NCBI GenBank assembly: GCA_030618505.1
Contig: JAUXDF010000201.1
Location: forward strand, 1-6,267
From: Spongiibacteraceae bacterium
GTDB taxonomy: Bacteria > Pseudomonadota > Gammaproteobacteria > Pseudomonadales > PIVM01
DNA length: 6,267 nucleotides
Direction: 5' to 3'
Position 1 is the stretch's first letter; every line of letters starts with the position of its first letter. The position numbers and the translations under genes are program-made. The notes below the pieces were generated by a model. It saw only the letters and a program-made list of their open reading frames with translations. It was not told the DNA's origin and did not search any database. Of the stretch, positions 1-5,190 are shown one piece after another.

Positions 1-159
1 AGCGGTCACTTTGACTTCGTCAACGGTTTCCTTTCCTTTAAATCCGTCGAGCGAACGCGCAATTATTTCTTCGGGCATATTCGCAATTCTTAGCCATCCG
101 AAGGCAAGTGCACTCAGAACGGATGCAGATAAAAACAAGATGGCATTAGCTTTTCTCAT
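1..159 (-). CDS. Exported protein, N-terminal 53 residues only (runs off the window)
   Basis: The reading frame starts with ATG at 159-157 and stays open to base 1, giving 53 residues. It begins MRKANAILFLSASVLSALAF, a short positive start followed by a hydrophobic stretch of about 17 residues, so it is an export signal or membrane anchor. The mature start (about residues 28-53) is charged, rich in E, K and D. The ATG overlaps the TGA stop of the DUF1214 gene as ATGA, and a GAGGGA Shine-Dalgarno lies 5 bases upstream inside that gene, so the two are translationally coupled. Small DUF1214 proteins are often encoded beside a DUF1254 protein, and that is the best contextual guess, but the visible residues do not show that domain. 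Gene reality is well supported; product is not. Confidence 0.72.
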   Translation of the reverse strand, partial: MRKANAILFLSASVLSALAFGWLRIANMPEEIIARSLDGFKGKETVDEVKVTA

Positions 160-761
160 CTACTTCCCTCGTGCGCAAGGTTAAACTGCACAGGTGGGGG
201 CGCATAGCTACCATCTCTAATGGAATCACCGGTAATATAGGCGCGAAGTAGCATTCTAAATGGACCATCCGGTGCAGGTAGCCAGTTATTTTTTAGAGTA
301 GTATCTGGCTGAGCATGCTGAATATAGATATCCAGTGAGCCATCATCATTGAACCGGACACCCGGCGTTCGGTCGCTAATGACGTATCTGTTTATTGAGT
401 TTTCCACAAGATTATAGGGAAGCTCGTCGTAATACATCGTCAGCGACCAAAACGCGCCGACCGGAGGAAACTCGTCCGCTTCAAAATGCAGTTTATAAGC
501 TTGTCCACTGCGACTATCGCCGCTGCCCATAAAATAAACCGCTTCCTCTGCAAGATGTGCAAACATACCATGCTTCGCACCGCTTGCCGCTGCAAGAGAA
601 GGCGGTTCATTGCTGCCTAATGTCAGATAGTAACTCCAACCATTTTTGCTCTCACCGCCGTTGAGGAAGTGAAGGCTGGCGAGCGTAGATGCGCCAAACC
701 ACCCACTAAAGCCTCCAATAACCAAGCCAAACAAAATGGATATAAGGTTTATTGATTTCAT
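156..761 (-). CDS. DUF1214 domain protein, small exported or membrane-anchored
   Basis: About 201 residues, function unknown. A hydrophobic segment (about residues 5-27, starting MKSINLISILFGLVIGG) is a signal peptide or anchor, so the rest should lie outside the cytoplasm. The C-terminal half carries the DUF1214 pattern: PPVGAFWSLTMYYDELPYNL, then NRYVISDRTPGV, NDDGSLDIYIQH, and NWLPAPDGPFRMLLRAY near the end. In larger family members this domain is the C-terminal partner of DUF1254; here it stands alone, which fits a split pair with the next gene. Two starts are possible: ATG at 770 (adds MHR) or ATG at 761. I prefer 761 because the only purine-rich stretch, GGATGG, touches the 770 start directly and cannot serve it, but neither site is strong. 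It lies about 125 bases after the DUF3604 gene, same strand, probably one operon. Confidence 0.82.
   Translation of the reverse strand: MKSINLISILFGLVIGGFSGWFGASTLASLHFLNGGESKNGWSYYLTLGSNEPPSLAAASGAKHGMFAHLAEEAVYFMGSGDSRSGQAYKLHFEADEFPPVGAFWSLTMYYDELPYNLVENSINRYVISDRTPGVRFNDDGSLDIYIQHAQPDTTLKNNWLPAPDGPFRMLLRAYITGDSIRDGSYAPPPVQFNLAHEGSR
165..170 (-). promoter_or_regulatory. Shine-Dalgarno of the coupled downstream gene
   Basis: GAGGGA on the minus strand lies 5 bases before the ATG at 159, inside the last codons of the DUF1214 gene. With the ATGA stop/start overlap it indicates coupled translation of the two genes. Confidence 0.6.
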
Positions 762-886
762 TCGATGCATCCATCCATTGTCAGTTTAGCGCGACAACTC
801 ATAGCGCCCCACAAGACAAGGGGCTCACCCCAGCAGACATTAGCATAAAGAGCGATGACTCGAAACGCTCACGTCGTTCGTGCCAA

Positions 887-2755
887 TTATGGCGTATACC
901 AGATAGGCGAACTGTAGGCCCGGTCCTGGATTGATTCGGGTACGCCCTCTGGAATTTCCAGATGGTAAAAGGCGGCGTCATACGTACTCCAGCGTGGCAC
1001 GGGTATTTCCAGCACACGGGCGTAATAGAATGCTTTTTGCTGTGGATCAAATTCCGGATCAGTCCACACTGTTGCCAGTTGAGCTGCGCCAATGGTGTTG
1101 GTGAAACTTGCGTTGGCAACATCAACAGTGGAACCGACGGGTTTTACGCTGCCATTAGCTTCAATTTTGCGTTGTCCTGACATGCCGACATTAAATACCT
1201 TCTCGTGTGTTTCCCCCTGCTTATCCAGCCATCCTTTAACCACCTGGATACGATCCAGATTCGCACCTTCAGGATCTTTGAGAGCAGTCAACATGAAGGT
1301 CGGCGCCTTCCCTTTGGGGGCAGTGGAAAGGTCGCCTCCCATTGGCACGCCTTTTTCATAGCCAATCGCGGCAAAGTTCTGGCGGTAAGCGTCATTAGCC
1401 TCAAAATTCCAGCCACCAAAGAAACGTAATGTTATCCGCGAGCCTGTGGTTGCGTATACTTCTTTGCGGTGAAAGCTATCCCAGAGGCTTTCACGGGTGT
1501 TTTCTTTGGACCAGACTGCGGCCAAACCACTGGCGCCCAGGTCAATATCCATCACTGACAACGATGGGTCCGTCGGTGATTCAATCAGCGCATGCTCAAA
1601 ACGCTCGGGGCTGGGTTCGGCGATGTTCGCCTTACCAAAGTAATTCTCTTCCGTGGAAGAGGGGATACCATTGTGCGCATCTGTGCTGCCGATCATTCCG
1701 AATTTAAAGGGGTTGGTTCCCAGCTTGCTTTCATAGCTGAGACCCTGCCGAAGGGCCGCACGACTGTACTCGTATTGCAGCATCTCTTGGGTTTTGGGGT
1801 ATTTCCCGGATAAATTACCTTTGTCCATTGTTTCAAAATCTGCAAAGGCATCATCGGGAGAGAGAAAACTATGGGTCTCTCCATCGCCCTTGATTTGAGT
1901 TGCCTCGTAAACCGGCTCCCAACGTGCGCGCGTTTCAACGTAGGCATTATCAAGAGGCTTGCTGCTGGCAAATTTTGTCGGGGAAAACATCGTGCCGTTA
2001 CTCATATTGCCGTTATGGGGGATGGCGAACACCTTGCCTCCGGTTTTTTTCTCATAGGCATCAAGGTACTTCCAAAGATCTTCCACATCCTCTGAATCAT
2101 AAAGGGACATGGGAAGAATCTGGCTCACTTTGTCGGCGCCATCCCTGAATATCACGTTGCGATGCAAGTTATTGCCGCCGGGCATGGAAGTCCATTCAAA
2201 GCCGTGTATGGCGGTAAAAACGCCAGGCTGGTTGTGTTTTTCAGCTGCTTCGATAAGGTCCGTCCAGGCTGATCGGGCCATTGGCTTGCTTCTAATCGGG
2301 TCCTCACCAGTACCCGTTGTCGCCACCCATTCAATGAAGGCGTCATAGCCTTTACCTTCCTTGACCATGTCGTGCCATCTTTTTCCTGTGGGGGTTTCCA
2401 GAACACTTTTGTCTGAGCGAGCAATAAAGGGTGCCAGTCCTAAATTTTCAGCATGGTCTGAAATGACAACAAAATCCAATGGCCTCTTTAGCTGTACCAA
2501 TAGACCGGTGGGGCTCGTGATTGTTTCGCCCCTGGCAACACGGTAAGCCTGCTCTGGCGTGGTAGTGTTACCGACCATGCCAGCATCGGTAGAATAAGCG
2601 GTGTGTAGGTGCGTATCGCCAAAGTAAACATTCTGAGGGAAAGACTGGTTGACGTAGGGCGAGTAATGTTTTTCGCCAGCATGACCGTAGCCAGCGGCAG
2701 CAAGTGCTATTCCGCAAGCAAATACTGTTATCGTGTTCTGCAGATAAATTTTCAT
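887..2755 (-). CDS. DUF3604 family protein, secreted, putative metal-dependent hydrolase
   Basis: 622 residues, a normal length for the family. Residues 1-26 form a signal peptide (hydrophobic core VFACGIALAAAG, likely cut after GHA), so it should act in the periplasm or outside the cell. The mature part shows the DUF3604 pattern in order: FGDTHLHTAYSTDAG (residues 45-59, H49 and H51), DFVVISDHAE (94-103, D100 and H101), HGFEWTSMPGGNNLHRN (184-200), IPHNGN (245-250, H247), GSTDAHNG (356-363, D359 and H361), LEIPVPRWSTYDA (582-594), and the terminal SPIWYTP. The HxH, SDH and STDAH clusters resemble the metal ligands of PHP-type phosphoesterases. That supports a metal hydrolase, but I know of no substrate. 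The start is sure: GGAG sits 5 bases before ATG. It leads the minus-strand cluster with the DUF1214 gene. The alternative frames inside it are shadows. Confidence 0.95.
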   Translation of the reverse strand: MKIYLQNTITVFACGIALAAAGYGHAGEKHYSPYVNQSFPQNVYFGDTHLHTAYSTDAGMVGNTTTPEQAYRVARGETITSPTGLLVQLKRPLDFVVISDHAENLGLAPFIARSDKSVLETPTGKRWHDMVKEGKGYDAFIEWVATTGTGEDPIRSKPMARSAWTDLIEAAEKHNQPGVFTAIHGFEWTSMPGGNNLHRNVIFRDGADKVSQILPMSLYDSEDVEDLWKYLDAYEKKTGGKVFAIPHNGNMSNGTMFSPTKFASSKPLDNAYVETRARWEPVYEATQIKGDGETHSFLSPDDAFADFETMDKGNLSGKYPKTQEMLQYEYSRAALRQGLSYESKLGTNPFKFGMIGSTDAHNGIPSSTEENYFGKANIAEPSPERFEHALIESPTDPSLSVMDIDLGASGLAAVWSKENTRESLWDSFHRKEVYATTGSRITLRFFGGWNFEANDAYRQNFAAIGYEKGVPMGGDLSTAPKGKAPTFMLTALKDPEGANLDRIQVVKGWLDKQGETHEKVFNVGMSGQRKIEANGSVKPVGSTVDVANASFTNTIGAAQLATVWTDPEFDPQQKAFYYARVLEIPVPRWSTYDAAFYHLEIPEGVPESIQDRAYSSPIWYTP

Positions 2756-2760
2756 GCTTA

Positions 2761-2764
2761 CTCC
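2761..2764 (-). promoter_or_regulatory. Shine-Dalgarno of the DUF3604 gene
   Basis: GGAG on the minus strand, 5 bases before ATG 2755. It fixes the start directly ahead of a clear signal peptide. Confidence 0.7.
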
Positions 2765-2819
2765 AAGCGTGGTTTATTTGAAATTTGTTCTAGCAGCATA
2801 CAAACAAACAGCGAGGATA

Positions 2820-2848
2820 TATATAATTCGGTGTAACTGAGCGCTAAA
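2820..2848 (-). promoter_or_regulatory. Candidate promoter of the DUF3604 operon
   Basis: On the minus strand, TTTAGC (2848-2843) is followed after exactly 17 bases by TATATA (2825-2820), in an AT-rich gap about 65 bases before the DUF3604 start. The -10 is fair and the -35 poor (3 of 6 consensus bases). The plus-strand octamer ataattcg occurs at 2823-2830, on the -10, and again at 2852-2859, 29 bases away, which could be a pair of regulator half-sites. Confidence 0.3.
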
Positions 2849-2860
2849 TCCATAATTCGT

Positions 2861-3727
2861 CTACAGGAACAGCCACATATTTTTCTCAAACGGAATTATT
2901 TTATTGCCCCTGTAGAGCACTATGCCGCAGAGGAAGTCATCTTTTGTCAACCTGCACAACTCTTTCAGCCCCTTAAAATCCGATACAGTGGCAGAATCGC
3001 GCCCCTTTGCCTCGATCGCTGCAAGCCGCCCATCGGCGCGCTCAAGCACGAAGTCCACTTCTTTCCCGTCACTTGTTCTGAAGTGATAGAGTTCTGCCGC
3101 ATTATTGCTTGAAGCCAGTTGTTTCAAAAGCTCACTGGCGACAAAATTCACAAAGATATGCCCAAAGACATGGGGGTCTCGAATTTCAGCTTTCGCCATA
3201 TCGATCTGCTGCAAATGGCAAAGCAAAGCTGTGTCGATGATGTAGCCTTTTGGTGACTTGACCAGGCGTTTACCTGTATTTCTGAACCAGGGTTTAACAT
3301 CAAATGTCAGAAACATCATTTGCAGTAATACACGATAGTTTTTTGCTGTAACGGCGTTCTGACCTATCGCTCGTGAGATATCGGCATCATTGATAAGCCC
3401 ACCCGCACTACCTCCCAACACTTTGAGGAGGTTCGGCAAGACGCCCAGTTTGGCGATATCTGCGATCTGCCTGACGCCTCGCTGCAGAATTGTTGTGATG
3501 TAACTTTCGAACCACTGCCTGCGCCGTTCATCATCCTCTTCGGATACCTCAGGGAAGGTCGCCTTTCTGATGACCTCTACTAGGGCTGTTTTCCTGCAGA
3601 TGGATCCAGGCTTGAAATTGTTTGCCATCAGTTTTGACAGAAACCCGCCCTTTCCTTTCGTTATTTCCAAAGCTGAGAACGGATAAAGTATCAGAACCCT
3701 TTTTTTCTCCGATACGTTTACTCTTGA
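2861..3727 (-). pseudogene. AAA_14/DUF4143 ATPase, 5'-truncated remnant
   Basis: The open frame encodes the C-terminal two thirds of an AAA_14-DUF4143 protein. These are usually near 400 residues, with an N-terminal P-loop ATPase and a C-terminal nuclease-like domain. Visible in order: RVLILYPFS, the end of the ATPase domain (about 3670-3700); the DUF4143 linker RRRQWFESYITTILQRGVRQ; KSPKGYIIDTALL; GHIFVNFVASELLKQ; and a PD-(D/E)xK-like core, DGKEVDFVLE then AAIEAK. Walker A, Walker B and the preceding residues (roughly 130) are absent. The frame is closed by TAG at 3730-3728. The first possible start is a TTG at 3670, without a good ribosome site and inside the conserved block; GTA, ATA and CTG codons are the only others. 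No base in the rest breaks the frame, so the loss looks recent or the fragment is still kept. The missing half is not found upstream, where the fic-1 promoter begins. Confidence 0.82.
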
Positions 3728-3752
3728 CTAATCTCACATTATCTCACATTAT
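3724..3752 (+). promoter_or_regulatory. Promoter of fic-1
   Basis: TTGACT (3724-3729) and CATTAT (3747-3752) are separated by 17 bases. The -35 matches consensus at 5 of 6 positions, the -10 at 4 of 6. The start of transcription would fall near 3759, giving a leader under 20 bases. The -10 is formed across the junction of the second and third copies of the 10-base repeat, so promoter and operator overlap. Confidence 0.55.
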
Positions 3753-3760
3753 CTCACATA
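3731..3760 (+). repeat. Three tandem 10-base repeats, likely operator of fic-1
   Basis: The unit atctcacatt occurs twice without change (3731-3740, 3741-3750) and a third time with one change, atctcacata (3751-3760). The 10-base period is about one helical turn, so all three copies would face the same side of the DNA. They fill the spacer, the -10 and the probable transcription start of fic-1. This is the layout of an iterated operator. The C-terminal helix-turn-helix-like region of the Fic protein itself is a plausible binder, but that is inference. Confidence 0.7.
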
Positions 3761-3767
3761 GGCTCTT

Positions 3768-3771
3768 GAGG
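3768..3771 (+). promoter_or_regulatory. Shine-Dalgarno deciding the fic-1 start
   Basis: GAGG at 3768-3771 has 5 bases to ATG 3777. A GTG at 3771 is in frame but overlaps this site, so ATG 3777 is the better start. Confidence 0.65.
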
Positions 3772-3776
3772 TGAAT

Positions 3777-4853
3777 ATGGATTGGCAAGATTTTCGACTA
3801 AGTACCCGTTTGCAGCTATCTGGTGAGATGGTCGAGACGCTGTATTCTAAAATTGCAGAAATTGATGCGGTTAAGCATACCTTTCGCCTGAGCCATAAGC
3901 TGCTGCCTCAAACCATGGAGCGCCTTACACAGTCCGTTATTGTCACCTCAACGGGTGCGTCTAACCGCATTGAGGGTAACCAACTCAACGATATTGAAGT
4001 CGAAGCACTCTATAAATCCATGCGGATCAAGTCATTTAAGACCCGTGATGAGCAAGAGGTGGCAGGTTATCTCGAAACACTCCAAACCGTATTTGAAAGC
4101 TATGAGAATATCCCCATTCGCGAATCCACCATTTTGCATCTGCATAATACGATGCTGGCTTTTAGTGATAAGGATCAAGGTCATATGGGGCAATATAAGT
4201 TCGGCCCCAACCGCGTTGAAGCGAAAGATCAAGGCGGTAAAGTTGTCGGCATCATATTTGATCCAACACCGCCACATCTAACGCAAAAAGAAATGCAAGA
4301 ATTGGTTGGCTGGTACGATTGGGCTATTGAAAGCACATTCAAACACCCGCTTATCTTGATTGCGAATTTTGTCTTTGAGTATCTTGCCATCCACCCGTTT
4401 CAGGACGGTAATGGCCGGACAAGCCGCTTGCTTACCAACCTCATGTTATTGCAGCACGGCTATAGTTTTGTCTCATTGGTTTCCCATGAAAAACTAATCG
4501 AACAACACAAGGCTGATTATTATCTCGCGCTGAATAAAGCTCAGCAAAGCTGGAAAAGAGTAGAAGAGGACGTCTCACCATGGCTGCTTTTTATATTTGA
4601 TATTTTTCATCGCCAGGCAATCGAAGCACAAGTGATACTTGAGAGTGACCAGTTTGAATACCTGCTTTCTGAAAAACAATTAGCCTTTTGGCAGTGGGCA
4701 AACAGTCAGCGCGAATTTACCCGCAAAAGCGCAGTGAATGCTCTAGCGTTTCCAGCACGGACGATCGAAGCTATTATCAAAAAATTGCTCGATATGAAAA
4801 AAATTGAACGATTGGGGCAAGGTCGGGCGACCCGGTACCGAGTTACTAATTGA
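3777..4853 (+). CDS. Fic family protein, class II, with C-terminal winged-helix region (fic-1)
   Basis: 358 residues from ATG 3777 (360 if GTG 3771 were used). Fic enzymes mostly transfer AMP from ATP to a Ser, Thr or Tyr hydroxyl of a target protein in the cytoplasm. The active loop HPFQDGNGRTSR is complete (residues 206-217: catalytic H206, metal-binding D210, R214 and R217). The N-terminal inhibitory helix shows S-x-x-x-E-G as SNRIEG (62-67), whose Glu in class II enzymes such as Shewanella SoFic blocks productive ATP binding. The target-binding flap lies around GQYKFGPNRVEA (138-149). Residues from about 297 to the end look like a winged helix (TRKSAVNALAF, then ERLGQGRATRYRV). It has its own promoter and repeat operator. 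There is no antitoxin gene, as expected for self-inhibited forms. The target is unknown. Confidence 0.95.
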   Translation: MDWQDFRLSTRLQLSGEMVETLYSKIAEIDAVKHTFRLSHKLLPQTMERLTQSVIVTSTGASNRIEGNQLNDIEVEALYKSMRIKSFKTRDEQEVAGYLETLQTVFESYENIPIRESTILHLHNTMLAFSDKDQGHMGQYKFGPNRVEAKDQGGKVVGIIFDPTPPHLTQKEMQELVGWYDWAIESTFKHPLILIANFVFEYLAIHPFQDGNGRTSRLLTNLMLLQHGYSFVSLVSHEKLIEQHKADYYLALNKAQQSWKRVEEDVSPWLLFIFDIFHRQAIEAQVILESDQFEYLLSEKQLAFWQWANSQREFTRKSAVNALAFPARTIEAIIKKLLDMKKIERLGQGRATRYRVTN

Positions 4854-4924
4854 TCATTCAAAAATCGAACTTGGTTAAAGCGCTTATATCAAACCAGCTT
4901 TTATAAAAACGAAAGGCAACTTTT

Positions 4925-4938
4925 ATATTTGCAAATAT
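4925..4938. repeat. Perfect 14-base palindrome
   Basis: ATATTTGCAAATAT is its own reverse complement. It lies 71 bases after the fic-1 stop, where a promoter operator is not expected. It may be a protein site, a remnant of moved DNA, or chance in AT-rich sequence. Confidence 0.4.
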
Positions 4939-4989
4939 CAAGTTTATAGCAGGCTCACAGAGGTAACACTAGGGTGGTACACTTTACAG

Positions 4990-5021
4990 AATTCTTGAAC
5001 CGTTAAGAATTATTTATTTTA
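4990..5021 (+). terminator. Possible terminator of fic-1
   Basis: AATTCTTGA (4990-4998) pairs with TTAAGAATT (5003-5011), with one G-T pair and a 4-base loop, and is followed by ATTTATTTTA. The U-rich tail is right for plus-strand termination, but the stem is AT-rich and lies 136 bases after the stop, so it may be weak. Confidence 0.38.
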
Positions 5022-5031
5022 TAGTTTTCAA

Positions 5032-5156
5032 CAACTTACGCGCTGAGTGCGCGAGTGTTGGCTAGGGTGTCCCAATCCTCTCCTGGGCACCATTCTTCCT
5101 CGACTATCGAACCGAGGGTGTACCGTCCTCAGCTTAATCCACGGCGTTGAGGACGG
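5032..5156. other. GC-rich array of four successive hairpins
   Basis: Four stems follow one another with short linkers. (1) 5032-5060: CGCGC/GCGCG around loop TGAGT, with an outer CAAC/GTTG. (2) 5066-5091: GGTG-T-CCCA with TGGGCACC, 8 pairs, one bulged T, 9-base loop. (3) 5098-5117: CCTCG/CGAGG. (4) 5123-5156: CCGTCCTCAGC with GTTGAGGACGG, 11 pairs counting one G-T, 12-base loop. No long U-run follows on either strand, so this is not a plain terminator. The array could be a structured RNA, a recombination site or the end of a mobile element. Transcribed strand unknown. Confidence 0.45.
5074..5092 (+). other. tRNA 3'-end fragment (probably tRNA-Leu), possible attachment-site scar
   Basis: The 19 bases AATCCTCTCCTGGGCACCA read as the end of a tRNA: last T-loop bases, T-stem 3' strand CCTCT, acceptor 3' strand CCTGGGC, discriminator A and CCA at 5090-5092. 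A GCCCAGG/CCTGGGC acceptor stem is typical of some gammaproteobacterial tRNA-Leu genes. Upstream there is no matching T-stem 5' strand (AGAGG expected, GGGTG found), no anticodon arm and no 5' acceptor strand, so this is not a tRNA gene. Integrases often leave just such a 3' end as an att copy. The same bases also form hairpin 2 of the array, so chance similarity is possible. Confidence 0.42.
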
Positions 5157-5190
5157 GTAGGTCACTACATAATATCTAGGCTTGATAGAA

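Larger units (their letters stand above)
4854..5190. other. Non-coding gap between the convergent fic genes
   Basis: No convincing gene on either strand. It has two halves with unlike composition. 4861-5040 is AT-rich (about 33, 37 and 25% GC in successive 60-base blocks), with the palindromes TTTTATAAAA (4899-4908) and ATATTTGCAAATAT (4925-4938), a weak hairpin TGGTT/AACCA (4872-4895) and a better terminator-like hairpin at 4990. 5041-5160 is about 59% GC and packed with hairpins, including a tRNA 3'-end match. The step at about 5040 suggests a junction between DNA of different origin. Confidence 0.7.

Noticed and set aside
805..840. Overlapping small stems GGGG-TGAG-CCCC and GCCCC/GGGGC in the same gap.
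   Set aside because: Four or five pairs, mutually exclusive, with no U-tail; likely chance in GC-rich sequence.
845..870. A terminator between the DUF3604 and DUF1214 genes: GAGCG/CGCTC stem followed by TTTAT on the minus strand.
   Set aside because: Only five pairs with an 11-base loop and a poor U-run; too weak to claim that the operon ends here.
887..2755. Several open frames of 60-92 codons on both strands inside the DUF3604 gene.
   Set aside because: They are shadows of a well-supported gene and have no recognisable domains or good ribosome sites.
3549..3737. A 62-codon minus-strand frame overlapping the truncated end of the ATPase remnant, which might be its frameshifted N-terminus.
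   Set aside because: Its translation shows no Walker motif or AAA_14 pattern; the recognisable homology continues in the other frame up to RVLILYPFS.
3731..3760. A CRISPR-like or microsatellite array.
   Set aside because: Units are 10 bases without spacers and sit exactly on a promoter; an operator explains them better.
3771..3776. GTG at 3771 as the fic-1 start.
   Set aside because: It overlaps the only Shine-Dalgarno sequence, which is well placed for ATG 3777.
3761..3776. A small antitoxin gene ahead of fic-1, as in class I Fic systems.
   Set aside because: The leader is under 20 bases with no room for a gene, and the inhibitory motif is inside the Fic protein itself.
5026..5068. An integron attC site, from CAAC and GTTGG at the ends of the first hairpin.
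   Set aside because: The outer boxes do not fit RYYYAAC/GTTRRRY and do not pair with each other, and there is no integron integrase or cassette.
5020..5095. A complete tRNA-Leu gene ending at 5092.
   Set aside because: Only the 3' end fits. The T-stem 5' strand, anticodon arm and acceptor 5' strand are missing.
5123..5160. A REP element, from the long hairpin next to GTAG.
   Set aside because: GTAG lies on the 3' side of the stem, not the 5' side, only one copy is present and no RAYT transposase is seen.
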